A stretch of DNA of 52,705 nt from Domibacillus epiphyticus (GCF_001975785.1 NZ_MSFI01000032.1:1-52705), one strand, 5' to 3'. Shown: positions 42,340 through 52,137, numbered from the stretch's first letter. The notes: generated from the sequence alone by a model not told the origin. A program made the numbers and translations.

Positions 42340-42594
42340 ATGACGATCAAACTGGTGAAAATAGTCCGCACCAGCCCAGTTTATAATAAGTGGTATGAAC
42401 AAAATTTAAACGAGACGTTTCATGTAATGGATAATGGACGAGAGGAGTATAGTGTTATTTGGCCTGCCTACGAGCGACGGAACCAGCGCAGTATACCAAA
42501 AAATCTTTGTGAAGAAATTGAAGGAGACCAATTCGATGCAAGGAATAATCCTGTCACTCGGCACTATTTAGGGGAGTGGGCACAAGGCGAATAG
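42340..42594 (+). CDS. Unrecognised 84-residue protein
   Basis: ATG after AAGGCTGAGGTAG. Product MTIKLVKIVRTSPVYNKWYEQN... is aromatic- and charge-rich (VIWPAYERRNQRSIPKN) without signal peptide or Cys cluster. Neither neighbour gives a hint; ycgQ is separated by a terminator. No family is recognised. Confidence 0.6.
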   Translation: MTIKLVKIVRTSPVYNKWYEQNLNETFHVMDNGREEYSVIWPAYERRNQRSIPKNLCEEIEGDQFDARNNPVTRHYLGEWAQGE

Positions 42595-42705
42595 ATGCTG
42601 AAAATCGATCTCAAAGTTATTAGCATGTCGGAAAAAGACGAAGGAAAGTTGTAGAAATGATCCTCCTGGGTGTCCGATAATATAGACATAAAGGAGGAAG
42701 ATGGC

Positions 42706-42936
42706 GTGGAAGATTTTCAAGTGGTAGTTGAAATGATGAATGGCGATAGTCGTGTATATCAATTTAAAAACACCGATGAACAAGAAATTGTTGAGGAATT
42801 AAAAACCAGTTCGGTATGGCTTGAAATCCCACAAAATTACGAAACACATTATATTCAAACCGATAAAATAAAACGGATTAATATCATGCCAAAAACGTTT
42901 CTGAAAAAGATCAATAAAAACATACTCTTATCATGA
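42706..42936 (+). CDS. Unrecognised 76-residue protein
   Basis: GTG 42706 lies eight bases after AAAGGAGG; the longer frame from 42670 has no site. Product begins MEDFQVVVEMMNGDSRVYQFKN, a beta-rich start, and QEIVEELKTSSVWLEIPQNYE..., recalling small proteins that act like intein-free beta-barrels, but no family is claimed. A terminator follows eight bases later, so it is a separate unit from the 42.3-kb gene or its last member. Confidence 0.65.
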   Translation: MEDFQVVVEMMNGDSRVYQFKNTDEQEIVEELKTSSVWLEIPQNYETHYIQTDKIKRINIMPKTFLKKINKNILLS

Positions 42937-42943
42937 GATGATT

Positions 42944-42974
42944 CCCCCTCAAATATGTTTGAGGGGTTTTCTTG
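42944..42974 (+). terminator. Terminator after the 42.7-kb gene
   Basis: Perfect 9-bp CCCCTCAAA / TTTGAGGGG stem, TATG loop, TTTTCTTG. Confidence 0.88.
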
Positions 42975-43049
42975 TGCGATAAAAACATTTATGAAAAATT
43001 TCGAATGGGGAACTCTATATAAAGGATGAATAACAGGGAGGTTTTACGT

Positions 43050-44039
43050 GTGCGGCATTTGGTTTGCTTAACGTCTTCTTTAATTGCATGCTTGTTTCTT
43101 TTTTCCTCTATAGCCTCTGCGAATGAGGAGTTAACAAAAGAGGAACGATTAGAGGCACGAATGAGCTACTATATAAAATATGAAAATTTAACACTGCCAT
43201 GGTATTATTTAGCTGCTGTCGATCAGTTTGAACGCAACATTCAGCAGGTGCGGACTGATATACCCGAGAAAAAAGGGGTTATCGCGATTCAATTTCCGGA
43301 GGGGAAATGGGCAGGTGTCCAAAATCCAAATAAAAAAGATACTGTTCCAGAATCCATCCTGCTATTTGGCGGTATAGGCCGTGATGGCAATCAGGATGGA
43401 ATTGCGGATCCGAATAATGATGACGATGTAATGTATACAATGGCAGGTTATTTAAGTCAGAACGGAAATACAGAAAAAGACTTTAAAAAAGCGCTAAAGA
43501 ATTATTACAAACGAAAAGAAACTGTTAACCAAATCATAACCATCGCAAGAATATATAAGAAATATCAAACGCTCGACCTAGATAAGCATGCTTTTCCCAT
43601 CCCGATTGAACACAACTTTAGTTACCGTGGAACTTGGGGTGCGAGCAGAGGATGGGGAGGACACCGAATGCACGAAGGAACAGATTTGTTTGCTTCATAT
43701 GGTGTACCAGTGCGATCTACGTCTTACGGTATAGTTGAAATAAAAGGTTGGAATAAATTTGGCGGCTGGCGCATTGGCATTCGTGATATTCACAATGTGT
43801 ATCATTATTTTGCTCACCTTGCTTATTTTACTAAAGAAATTAAAAAGGGCGATATCATTGAACCTGGAACGGTGATTGGATATGTTGGCAGTTCGGGGTA
43901 CGGGAAAAAAGGAACGTCCGGCCGCTTCCCTCCCCATCTTCATTACGGTACGTATAAATATAACGGACGAACAGAGTGGGCCTATGATCCATACCCTTCT
44001 TTGAAGGTTTGGGAAAAAAAGGATAGGGAAGCCCGTTAA
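43050..44039 (+). CDS. lytH: LytH-like M23 peptidase
   Basis: 329 residues from GTG 43050, eight bases after GGGAGG; ATG 43026 is before that site. Signal peptide to about residue 25 (SIASA). LysS-like helical N-part to ~170 (GGIGRDGNQDGIADPNNDDD, a Lyt-type stem), then M23 domain: HEGTDLFA (zinc His and Asp), GWRIGIRDIHNVYHYFAHL, and HLHYG (HxH). Resembles B. subtilis LytH (YunA), the sigma-K L-Ala-D-Glu peptidase that gives cortex its single L-Ala side chains. Specificity is inferred. Confidence 0.85.
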   Translation: MRHLVCLTSSLIACLFLFSSIASANEELTKEERLEARMSYYIKYENLTLPWYYLAAVDQFERNIQQVRTDIPEKKGVIAIQFPEGKWAGVQNPNKKDTVPESILLFGGIGRDGNQDGIADPNNDDDVMYTMAGYLSQNGNTEKDFKKALKNYYKRKETVNQIITIARIYKKYQTLDLDKHAFPIPIEHNFSYRGTWGASRGWGGHRMHEGTDLFASYGVPVRSTSYGIVEIKGWNKFGGWRIGIRDIHNVYHYFAHLAYFTKEIKKGDIIEPGTVIGYVGSSGYGKKGTSGRFPPHLHYGTYKYNGRTEWAYDPYPSLKVWEKKDREAR

Positions 44040-44063
44040 AAACTTTCTGTCGGAAATATGATC

Positions 44064-44089
44064 ACACGCCTTTGCCGGGCGTGTTTTTT
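44064..44089 (+). terminator. Terminator after lytH
   Basis: 7-bp ACACGCC / GGCGTGT stem, T6. Confidence 0.8.
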
Positions 44090-44195
44090 ATTTCAAAAAA
44101 AGAACAGTGAATAACCTCTGGAGGCAAGTGTTCATAAATGACAGATTCACGGAATAGGATGAAAGGAAAATGAGAATGAAAGCGGGGCTGTAAAT

Positions 44196-45608
44196 GTGAA
44201 AATTCATGTTGTAAGGAGAGGAGATACGTTATGGCGAATCTCCCGGCAATACGGAATAAGCACAAACCGCATCGTGGAGGCGAACGGTCTTGAACAGCCT
44301 GATAAGCTGCTTAATGGGATGGCGCTGGTTATTCCAGAACCGTATCTTCCGTATACGGTGCGGGTTGGAGATACTCTTTCACAAATTGCTAATCAATATG
44401 GGATCACTGTGCAAGAAATCATGCAGACGAATCGAATAACAAATCCCGACAGCATTTATCCCGGACAAATCCTTTTCATTCCGGTCATTTTTCATACTGT
44501 AAGAGCGGGGGATTCACTTTATGAAATTGCCACCCGTTATGGAACGACTGTTCAGGCGATTGTAAAGGAGAATCGTATTCCCCCTCAGTCTCTTCTTTAT
44601 ATAGGCCAGAGACTGAGAATACCAACTGGACAAAAGCCAACAATTGAAGTGAACGCGTTTTCGTACACTTTTGGACAGCCAGGTGCACAACAATTGCGTG
44701 AGGTTGCTTATGATCTGACATATGTAAGTCCGTTTGGATACAGAATGAAAGAAGATGGAAGCCTGGAATCAATCGATGATGTGCCGACGATACAGGCTGC
44801 AAGGTCCACAAATGTTGTGCCGATGATGGCAATCACCAATTTTTCGAGTACTGAAGCAGGAACAGAACTTGCCCATACGATTCTTTCCAGTCAAGAATTA
44901 GTCGAAACTTTATTAACGAATATTATCAATACGATGAAAAGAAGAGGGTACAGCGGGCTAAATATCGATTTTGAAAATGTAGCACCGGCAGATCGTGAGT
45001 TCTACAATCGTTTTCTCCAAAGATCGGTTGACAGACTGCATCCAGAAGGTTTTTTTGTTTCCTCTTCACTTGCTCCGAAAACAAGCGGTGAAGAAAAGGG
45101 TCTGCTAGTAGAGGCGCATGATTATCCGGCTCATGGACGTATTCTCGATTTTGTTGTGTTAATGACGTACGAATGGGGCTATCGTAAAGGGCCCCCTCAA
45201 GCTATATCACCGATTGATCAAATCAAGCGGGTGCTTGACTATGCAGTAACCGTCATCCCTAGAGAGAAAATTTTACTGGGCTTTCAAATTTATGCACGCG
45301 ACTGGATTGTTCCGCATAGAGAAGGACAGGAGGCAGAGACTTTTGATATGCAGGAAGCGATCAGGCGGGCCATAAATTATAACTCGGAAATAAAATATGA
45401 CCAAAGAACGCAGTCCCCGTTTTTTACGTATATAGACAATCAAGGACGTTCACACGAAGTCTGGTTTGAAGACGCTCGCAGTGCAAAGGCGAAGTTCGAT
45501 CTGGTCAAGACGTATAACCTTAGAGGTCTCAGTTATTGGGTTCTTGGATATCCATTTCCCCAAAACTGGGCACTACTTGGAGATACATTCATCGTTCGAA
45601 AATTGTGA
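44196..45608 (+). CDS. SleL/YaaH-type cortex N-acetylglucosaminidase
   Basis: 470 residues from GTG 44196 with a weak GGGGCTG. Three LysM domains (residues ~2-46, 52-97, 98-142), each with the xxGDTLxxI pattern (RRGDTLWRI, RVGDTLSQI, RAGDSLYEI). A GH18 barrel follows (~155-465): YSGLNIDFENV carries the catalytic DxE. Most SleL/YaaH proteins have two LysM; three is less usual. Cuts cortex fragments in germination. No signal peptide, as in SleL, which is laid down by the mother cell. YdhD and YvbX are possible relatives. Confidence 0.88.
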   Translation: MKIHVVRRGDTLWRISRQYGISTNRIVEANGLEQPDKLLNGMALVIPEPYLPYTVRVGDTLSQIANQYGITVQEIMQTNRITNPDSIYPGQILFIPVIFHTVRAGDSLYEIATRYGTTVQAIVKENRIPPQSLLYIGQRLRIPTGQKPTIEVNAFSYTFGQPGAQQLREVAYDLTYVSPFGYRMKEDGSLESIDDVPTIQAARSTNVVPMMAITNFSSTEAGTELAHTILSSQELVETLLTNIINTMKRRGYSGLNIDFENVAPADREFYNRFLQRSVDRLHPEGFFVSSSLAPKTSGEEKGLLVEAHDYPAHGRILDFVVLMTYEWGYRKGPPQAISPIDQIKRVLDYAVTVIPREKILLGFQIYARDWIVPHREGQEAETFDMQEAIRRAINYNSEIKYDQRTQSPFFTYIDNQGRSHEVWFEDARSAKAKFDLVKTYNLRGLSYWVLGYPFPQNWALLGDTFIVRKL

Positions 45609-45733
45609 TGTAAATTGCATAATGTAAGGGGGGGATTGTTCCTCTATTTTTAATGGGTTATATAGAATTTCGGTAACGCCTATACTAATTAAACCTTTTT
45701 CCGCATCCATTTTAAATTAACAGGGGGAACCAC

Positions 45734-46924
45734 ATGGATATTGTCGTTAGGCCGGGGGATTCAATATGGAGCTACAGCCAATTGTTTAACATCCATATTC
45801 AGCTTATAAAAGATTCGAATCGTGATCTTCAAACGGATCACCTTACGATTGGACAAACGGTGAAAATTCCGGGTTACGTGATTGGTGAACATAAATGGCA
45901 GGATGGAGACTCATTATGGAAAATCTCTAAAACTAGGAATATCCCAATTTATTCTCTCTTTCTCGTCAATCCTGGACTTACATCGAACCATTTTCAATCA
46001 GGTGAGACAATTCAAGTTCCGCTTCGGGTTACTTGGCCGATTGTGCAGGCAAATCGATCATACGATTACGGTGAAATGATGAATGATCTAAGCCAGCTAC
46101 AAACGGTATATCCATTTATACGCGTTCCTTCGATTGGCCATTCCGTTATGGGAAAAAGTATATCCGAAGTCTTAATTGGTCATGGTGGGAAACGGGTTCA
46201 TTATAATGCTTCCTTTCACGCGAACGAATGGATTACAACAACAGTGGTCATGACGTTTTTAAATGACTACTTATTATCTATAACCAATGGAACAATGTTA
46301 TTCGGATGTACAGCTTATCCTTTTTACGAGCAATGCACGTTATCCATTGTGCCAATGGTGAATCCTGACGGTGTGAACCTCGTTTTGAATGGTCCGCCCG
46401 CTGATGAACCGTGGCGCAGCCAGGTTGTTGAATTAAATGAAGGAAGTACAGACTTTTCGGGATGGAAAGCCAACATTCGCGGTGTGGACTTAAATGATCA
46501 ATTTCCGGCAAAGTGGGAAGAAGAGCGGGCAAACAATCCAAAAAAACATGGGCCTAGAGATTATGGAGGTGAAAGGCCTTTATCTGAGCCTGAAGCGAGT
46601 GCGATGGCAGCACTGACAAGAAAAAGGGACTTTTCCAGGGTGCTAGCGTTTCATACACAGGGAAAAGTCATTTACTGGGGATTTGGAGAGATGGAACCTC
46701 CGGAATCCTCTCTTATTGTCAAAGAGTTTGGACGGGTCAGCGGCTACCAACCGGTCCAAACAATCGAAAGCTATGCCGGATACAAAGACTGGTTTATACA
46801 AGAATGGAGGAAACCTGGATTTACCATTGAGCTTGGCGGGGGAATAAATCCTCTCCCTATCAAACAATTTTCTCAAATTTATAACGAATCACTCGGGATT
46901 TTTCTTGCGGGACTTTATACGTAA
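45734..46924 (+). CDS. LysM-M14 gamma-D-glutamyl-diamino-acid endopeptidase (YqgT-like)
   Basis: 396 residues; CAGGGGGAA upstream. Two LysM domains (~2-47, 55-97), then M14 carboxypeptidase fold: zinc site His162/Glu165 (HANEW), the second His in AFHTQG, and catalytic Glu in TIELGGG. Same design as endopeptidase I of Lysinibacillus sphaericus and B. subtilis YqgT, which cut gamma-D-Glu-mDAP in spore peptidoglycan. A possible sporulation promoter (ATATA, 15 bp, CTATACTA at 45660-45687) precedes it. Follows SleL-like gene. Confidence 0.88.
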   Translation: MDIVVRPGDSIWSYSQLFNIHIQLIKDSNRDLQTDHLTIGQTVKIPGYVIGEHKWQDGDSLWKISKTRNIPIYSLFLVNPGLTSNHFQSGETIQVPLRVTWPIVQANRSYDYGEMMNDLSQLQTVYPFIRVPSIGHSVMGKSISEVLIGHGGKRVHYNASFHANEWITTTVVMTFLNDYLLSITNGTMLFGCTAYPFYEQCTLSIVPMVNPDGVNLVLNGPPADEPWRSQVVELNEGSTDFSGWKANIRGVDLNDQFPAKWEEERANNPKKHGPRDYGGERPLSEPEASAMAALTRKRDFSRVLAFHTQGKVIYWGFGEMEPPESSLIVKEFGRVSGYQPVQTIESYAGYKDWFIQEWRKPGFTIELGGGINPLPIKQFSQIYNESLGIFLAGLYT

Positions 46925-46968
46925 CTAATTATTCACCAGATTCATTTTCAACTGTATTGCTGTTTTAC

Positions 46969-47979
46969 TTATTTTGACGCCGTTTTAAATAAATGAATCT
47001 GATCTAAGGCTTTTCCAGTGCCAATCGCAACACAGTCCAGTGGATTTTCTGCAACGAAAACGGGGATTTTTGTTTCTTCATGCAATATATTGTTTAAATT
47101 TTTTAATAGAGCACCGCCGCCGGTTAGTACAATACCTCTTTCCATAATATCAGAAGCAAGCTCCGGTGGTGTTGTTTCCAATGTTTTGATCACTGTTTCG
47201 ACAATGTAATCAATCTTATCTTTCAAGGCATTGCTTATTTCTTCTCTCGGCATTTCAATTATTTTTGGCAGGCCTGTCAACATATCACGGCCGCGAATAT
47301 CAATCGTGGAGATCTCTTCTGTATCTGTAGATGAGCCGATCACCATTTTAACGCTTTCAGCGGTTCGATCGCCTATCAATAAGCTATAATGCCTTCGAAC
47401 GTAATGGATAATTGCCCGATCCATTTCATCTCCGGCAATCCGGATGGAATGACTAGTGACAATGCCGCCGAGAGAAATGACGGCGACTTCTGTCGTTCCG
47501 CCTCCGATATCTACAATCATGCTCCCAGTCGGCTCCCATACAGGTAAATCAGCTCCAATTGCTGCTGCCAGTGATTCTTCAATCGGATAGGCATCCCGTG
47601 CGCCTGCTTCTTTCGCCGCATCAATAACAGCTCTCCGTTCAACGGGAGTAATCCCGGATGGTACACAAACCATCACATACGGCTTGCTCCCAAAAGCCCC
47701 CTTTTTTTGGGCTTCCTTTATAAAATGTCTCATCATTGCGGTAGTTGTATCATAATCCGCAATGACACCGTCTTTCATGGGACGAAGGGCAATCACATTT
47801 TCCGGTGTACGGCCGATCATTTCTTTCGCCGCATTTCCGACAGCGATAATACGATTTGACCCTTTTTCTATGGCAACCACGGATGGCTCGCGCACAACAA
47901 TCCCTTTCCCTTTTACATAAACAACCGTATTTGCTGTCCCTAAGTCAATTCCAAGATCCCTTGCACCAATTTTAAACAT
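46969..47979 (-). CDS. Orphan MreB paralogue
   Basis: 336 residues; AAAGGAGAAA upstream of ATG 47979. Actin-like ATPase: [17 protein letters not shown] (phosphate 1), [17 protein letters not shown] (phosphate 2), and [11 protein letters not shown] (adenosine). By eye it follows B. subtilis MreB ([18 protein letters not shown]) far more closely than Mbl or MreBH, yet no mreC/mreD is next to it. It should form membrane-bound filaments guiding wall synthesis. Whether this is the only MreB or an additional copy cannot be seen here. Confidence 0.88.
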   Translation of the reverse strand: MFKIGARDLGIDLGTANTVVYVKGKGIVVREPSVVAIEKGSNRIIAVGNAAKEMIGRTPENVIALRPMKDGVIADYDTTTAMMRHFIKEAQKKGAFGSKPYVMVCVPSGITPVERRAVIDAAKEAGARDAYPIEESLAAAIGADLPVWEPTGSMIVDIGGGTTEVAVISLGGIVTSHSIRIAGDEMDRAIIHYVRRHYSLLIGDRTAESVKMVIGSSTDTEEISTIDIRGRDMLTGLPKIIEMPREEISNALKDKIDYIVETVIKTLETTPPELASDIMERGIVLTGGGALLKNLNNILHEETKIPVFVAENPLDCVAIGTGKALDQIHLFKTASK

Positions 47980-48380
47980 AACAGGTTTCTCCTTTATTTA
48001 ATGTTTTACTGCTAAAGGTATGACGTACGCTTTGAATAGGAAGGTTTCACTCCGTAATGTTCATATCTTTAAAGGGGGCAAACAGTAAGTGAGAATATGG
48101 CTATCAGTTACTTCTAGATTAATGAACGTATTCCTTTGTTTTTCTGACCCGCTTTTATTCCGGTAAGGAGGAGAACTGTCACATATAGAGCACATTATAT
48201 GTATTTAGATAAAAAAGTTGGTTCTTTTTTTAACATATCCAGTTCGTATTTTTTCATTCGCCCATGAAAAATGATGAATCCGGATTTTTCATGTATGATA
48301 AAATGAATAATTCTTTACTATAAAATGCTAAGAATTTAATCGGTTATAGAAATACATTACCGGCTACAGGAGGAATCGTT
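47980..48380. other. Divergent intergenic region
   Basis: 401 bases between mreB-like (minus) and galM (plus). An SD-like AAGGAGGAG near 48166 has no start codon behind it. No reading frame of value was found. It includes the inverted repeat at 48263-48293; promoters for both genes must lie here but none is convincing. Confidence 0.5.
48263..48293. repeat. Inverted repeat upstream of galM
   Basis: CATGAAAAAT / ATTTTTCATG perfect 10-bp arms around an 11-base centre. The gene starts 88 bases further on; may be an operator. Confidence 0.4.
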
Positions 48381-49325
48381 ATGAGCATACGAAAAATAAA
48401 ATTTATCGGAAAAGAAGCGTACGAGTTGGAAAATGAATTCTTTAAAGTAATCGTTATTCCAGATGAAGGGAGTAACATTATCTCTTTTTTTGATAAAAAG
48501 AAACAAATGGAAGTGCTGCGGGTGCCAAAAACAAAAGAGGAATATGAAAACCGCAGGATGTTATATGGTACACCTGTTTTATTTCCACCGAATCGAATAG
48601 AAGATGCTGTATTTAAGTTTGAACAACGCACTTACCATTTGGAGATGAACAGAGCAAAAGAAAACGTCCATATACATGGATGGGTTCATGATAAAAAATG
48701 GAAAGTCATCAGAGTGGATCATAAGAACAATATTTTATTGACTCAAATACAGTCCAATGATTTTCCGTCCATTTTAAAACAGTTTCCACATTCTTTTGTT
48801 CTGGAAATGACAATCGAGCTAACCGATTCAGGGATCATACAGTCATTAAAAGTCAGGAATGAAAGCGACGAAACAATGCCGGTCGGGATTGGTTATCATA
48901 CAACATTTCATTTTCCGATTGAGGATTCAAAGCTTTACATGGATGTTGATACATACTGGGAATTGAATGAACGACATTTGCCAACGGGGAAGCTGTTAGA
49001 TGTACCTTTTAAAAATGAACTGAAAAATGGTATGAATATGAAAGGGCATGCATTCGATGATGTATTCCGTCTAACTGAAGACCATAAAGCCATCATTGAG
49101 CATCCTGAGCATGGAGTAACTGTAACGTATGAAGCGGTAACTGGATTTACCCATTGGGTAGTATTTACAGCCGGAGGACAAGAAGATCTACTGGCAATCG
49201 AACCGTATTCCTGGGTGACCAATGCGCCGAATTTAGATTTTCCGGATGAAATGACGGGTCTCTATCGATTGAAGCCAAATGAAGAAAAAATATTGACAAC
49301 AAAAATTTCGGTCGAGCATATATAA
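48381..49325 (+). CDS. galM: Aldose 1-epimerase (GalM family)
   Basis: 314 residues; AGGAGGAA upstream. Interconverts alpha and beta sugar anomers in the cytoplasm. NVHIHGWVHDKKW and GYHTTFHFP carry the conserved His; AIEPYSWVTNAPN carries the catalytic Glu. It lacks galactose genes as neighbours, so it may serve another sugar or be a YeaD-like glucose-6-phosphate 1-epimerase. A terminator follows. Confidence 0.85.
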   Translation: MSIRKIKFIGKEAYELENEFFKVIVIPDEGSNIISFFDKKKQMEVLRVPKTKEEYENRRMLYGTPVLFPPNRIEDAVFKFEQRTYHLEMNRAKENVHIHGWVHDKKWKVIRVDHKNNILLTQIQSNDFPSILKQFPHSFVLEMTIELTDSGIIQSLKVRNESDETMPVGIGYHTTFHFPIEDSKLYMDVDTYWELNERHLPTGKLLDVPFKNELKNGMNMKGHAFDDVFRLTEDHKAIIEHPEHGVTVTYEAVTGFTHWVVFTAGGQEDLLAIEPYSWVTNAPNLDFPDEMTGLYRLKPNEEKILTTKISVEHI

Positions 49326-49347
49326 AAGATTAATATAAAGATGAAAA

Positions 49348-49381
49348 AGCCGGGTATGTTCATACCTGGTTTATTTTTTCC
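49348..49381 (+). terminator. Terminator after galM
   Basis: CCGGGTAT / ATACCTGG stem (one G-U), GTTC loop, TTTATTTTTTCCC. Confidence 0.8.
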
Positions 49382-49602
49382 CTAAAGAAATTTGTAGTGG
49401 AAATAAGACGAATTTCTCTCCGATCATCTATACAAGCTTCGGAAGTTAATTGCCACTGTTTCAATTCACCATAAATAATTGGTAAATTTGAACTACTGAA
49501 TAACCAGAAAAATGTACTCTTTTTTGTTCTTTTTTGTTATCATGGGGATTAATGGTGATTATTGTAAAAAATAATCAAATAGTACAAAAAAGGAGAATGA
49601 AT

Positions 49603-51594
49603 GTGAGAAGCATCGGTAGAAAACTGTTATTATCATTTGGTGTTTTATTGCTTTTAATAAGTCTTTCCTTAGGAACAATTACTTATATGAATACTTCATC
49701 AATATTAACGAAGGAAGTAGAACGAGCGATCTTAACTAAGGCAGACGACAGCGCTTTGCTCGTACAGGAACGGCTAGCAACAAGCCTCGCTGAAATTAAT
49801 GCAATTACCTCAAGAAACACGGTTAAAACAATGGATTGGAAAGTTCAAAAACTCGCTTTACAGCAAGATTTTGAACGGCTTGATTACTTAGCTTTTGCAG
49901 TTGTAACTCCAGATGGCAAAGCCCGATATTTGGATGAAAGTACATTGGAACTTGGCGACCGCGATTATGTGAAGCGGGCATTTGAAGGAGAGTCTAATGT
50001 TTCAGATGTCATTATTAGCCGTGCTACAAACTTACCGGTCGTCATGATCACATCCCCAATCAAAGATGGAGATAAAGTGATTGGCGCACTGGTCGCTAGA
50101 ATGGATGCCGAATTTTTAAGTAGAATGATCGATGATATTAAACATGGGGATTCAGGTACCGCATTTATTGTGAATAAAACAGGAATGATGGTAGCGAATC
50201 CGGATCGCCAAACGGTCATTGATCAAGTTAATTATATAGAATTAGCAAAAAAAGATGAATCGTATGCTGAATTAGCGAAGGCAACAGCGTTGATGACAGA
50301 AGAAAATCACGGAGTAACTGAATTTCAATTAAACGGCACTACCCAATATCTTGGCTTTTCACCTATTGATGGGACCGATTGGGCTATTGGAGTCGGAGTA
50401 GAACAAGATGAAATATTAGCTCCGCTTAAAAATCTCCGAACCTTTATGATAATTGCGACTGGAATTATATTGCTAATTGGTTTGGCTGTAATTTCTTTCA
50501 TTTCTCGAAATATTACGAAACCAATCATCACTGTGACAAAACTGGGTGAATATATGAGCAAGAATGATTTTACACATCCTGTTCCTGATAAATTAATAAG
50601 AAGGAAGGATGAAGTCGGAATACTGGCCAATGTGTTTCATCAAATTTCAGATAGTATGAAAAGCATGATTGTGCAAGTGAGAAATGGTTCCGAACAAGTA
50701 TTACACTCTTCTCAATTGATGAATGAAAGTGCAAGGCTGGCATCCGACATGGCCATTGACATAAACGATTCCATTCGAGAGGTTGACCAAGGTTCAGCTG
50801 TACAGGTACAAAGCGCTGAAGAAAGTGCCAGAGCAATGGAAGAATTGTCACAGGGGATTCAACATGTTGCTGAGTCAGCATCTTTGATCGCTTCATCTTC
50901 TTCTGCAATGAATGAAAACGCAAAGTCAGGATATACATTTGTCCAATCAGCCATTGACCAAATGAATGATATTCAAAAAGGAACAGATGAAACGAGATCA
51001 TCGATTCGGTTATTGGAAAATGATTCGCGGGAAATTGGTCAAATCATTACAGTCATAACCAACATTTCGGGACAAACGAACTTACTGGCGTTAAATGCGG
51101 CCATTGAAGCAGCCAGGGCTGGGGAAGCGGGAAGAGGATTTTCAGTGGTTGCAGATGAAATCCGTAAGCTGGCGGATCAAACGACAAATTCAGCCAGCCA
51201 AATTCAAAAATTAATTGAAAACATTCAATATAATACAAAAAAGTCCGTTACCTCTATTGAAGCGGGGACTGATGATGTGAACAAAGGAAGAGAGAGAATC
51301 AATGAAGTTGGACAAAAGTTCAATGAAATTTTAAAGGCGATAAGTGAAGTGACAGTCAAAATTGAAGACATGTCGGCTGTTTCAGAAGAAATGTCGGCAA
51401 GTACTGAGCAGGTGGCGGCATCCGTTCAAGAAATGGCCGGTACTGCGCAAATTGCATCTCAAAGCGCTCAGCGTGTATCAAATTCTTCTAATGAACAATT
51501 ACATGTTATTAATGAAATTAATGACGCAGCCACGTCCTTATCTGAAATGTCGAGCAAGTTAAATACACTTGTACAGGAATTTAAAGTTGATTAA
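49603..51594 (+). CDS. Methyl-accepting chemotaxis protein with Cache domain
   Basis: 663 residues from GTG 49603, eight bases after AAAAGGAG; ATG 49597 two codons earlier is too close to the site. TM1 (~7-27), extracytoplasmic dCache ligand domain (~35-275), TM2 (~278-300), HAMP ([16 protein letters not shown]...), and an MCP signalling coiled coil whose tip [20 protein letters not shown] is intact. Length as B. subtilis McpA/TlpA. Ligand unknown. A weak sigma-D-like GAAA/TCCGATCA pair near 49400-49425 is 170 bases upstream. The only MCP in the window; cheX at 4.7 kb may act in the same pathway. Confidence 0.92.
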   Translation: MRSIGRKLLLSFGVLLLLISLSLGTITYMNTSSILTKEVERAILTKADDSALLVQERLATSLAEINAITSRNTVKTMDWKVQKLALQQDFERLDYLAFAVVTPDGKARYLDESTLELGDRDYVKRAFEGESNVSDVIISRATNLPVVMITSPIKDGDKVIGALVARMDAEFLSRMIDDIKHGDSGTAFIVNKTGMMVANPDRQTVIDQVNYIELAKKDESYAELAKATALMTEENHGVTEFQLNGTTQYLGFSPIDGTDWAIGVGVEQDEILAPLKNLRTFMIIATGIILLIGLAVISFISRNITKPIITVTKLGEYMSKNDFTHPVPDKLIRRKDEVGILANVFHQISDSMKSMIVQVRNGSEQVLHSSQLMNESARLASDMAIDINDSIREVDQGSAVQVQSAEESARAMEELSQGIQHVAESASLIASSSSAMNENAKSGYTFVQSAIDQMNDIQKGTDETRSSIRLLENDSREIGQIITVITNISGQTNLLALNAAIEAARAGEAGRGFSVVADEIRKLADQTTNSASQIQKLIENIQYNTKKSVTSIEAGTDDVNKGRERINEVGQKFNEILKAISEVTVKIEDMSAVSEEMSASTEQVAASVQEMAGTAQIASQSAQRVSNSSNEQLHVINEINDAATSLSEMSSKLNTLVQEFKVD

Positions 51595-51607
51595 ATTAAG
51601 GATTGGA

Positions 51608-51645
51608 AAAAACAGACTCGATATTTTGAGTCTGTTTTATTTTTG
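51608..51645 (+). terminator. Terminator after the MCP gene
   Basis: AAAACAGACTC / GAGTCTGTTTT, 11-bp stem, 8-base loop, then ATTTTTG. Confidence 0.88.
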
Positions 51646-51767
51646 TCTGAACATTACTTGATAACACAGTTCTCGAAATGGGTAAAAAAATGGGCATGAA
51701 ATTTGTTTTTCAGTGGGAAAATAACAACTGATTCATTTTGAACTTAAGTAGGAAAGAAGGGGAAAAC

Positions 51768-52037
51768 ATGGAAAAAATCGAAGTTGGCGAAATCATTACC
51801 TTACTGGGTGAAAATGACGAGGAGCAGGAAATCGAAGTTCTCGGTGTAATGAACATTGAAGGGGCAGAATATGCTGCAGTTGGTTTTGTGGAAGAAATTC
51901 AAGGCGAAGAAGATGTAGACATAGATGTCTTCTTTTTACGAGTTGACGAGGATGAGGAATTGTCCATCATCGAGGATGACGAGGAATTTGAAAAGGTGTC
52001 TGCTGCATTTGAAGCCGCAAGTATAGAGGAAGACTAA
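51768..52037 (+). CDS. DUF1292-family acidic protein
   Basis: 89 residues from ATG 51768 behind AAGAAGGGG; a longer frame from 51738 has no site. Very acidic: IITLLGENDEEQEIEVLG and FFLRVDEDEELSIIEDDEEFEKV match the DUF1292/YrzB pattern. The family has no assigned function. Ends with its own terminator. Confidence 0.82.
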   Translation: MEKIEVGEIITLLGENDEEQEIEVLGVMNIEGAEYAAVGFVEEIQGEEDVDIDVFFLRVDEDEELSIIEDDEEFEKVSAAFEAASIEED

Positions 52038-52041
52038 TTGT

Positions 52042-52071
52042 GAGGGGATGAATTTCTCCTCTCTTTCTTTT
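52042..52071 (+). terminator. Terminator after the DUF1292 gene
   Basis: GAGGGGA / TCTCCTC stem (one G-U), then TCTTTCTTTTG. Confidence 0.65.
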
Positions 52072-52107
52072 GTTAGGCAAACGGATGCAACTAACGTGCA
52101 AACGAAG

Positions 52108-52137
52108 TAAGATTATCATTTTAAAATGATAATCTTA
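52108..52137. repeat. Perfect 30-bp palindrome
   Basis: TAAGATTATCATTTT is followed directly by its exact reverse complement. No T run follows, and a separate terminator is nearby. It contains ATTATCA...TGATAAT, which is Fur-like heptamers in the wrong order and spacing. The rest of 52138-52307 shows no clear features. Confidence 0.55.

Noticed and set aside
42199-42402. Minus-strand frame with GGAAAGGAA before an internal ATG
   Set aside because: Site is only one or two bases from the ATG; product is short and featureless.
48166-48200. SD-like AAGGAGGAG in the galM upstream region
   Set aside because: No ATG, GTG or TTG at a usable distance.
52108-52137. Fur box reading of the 30-bp palindrome
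   Set aside because: Heptamers are in reversed order and eight bases apart, unlike the 7-1-7 arrangement.
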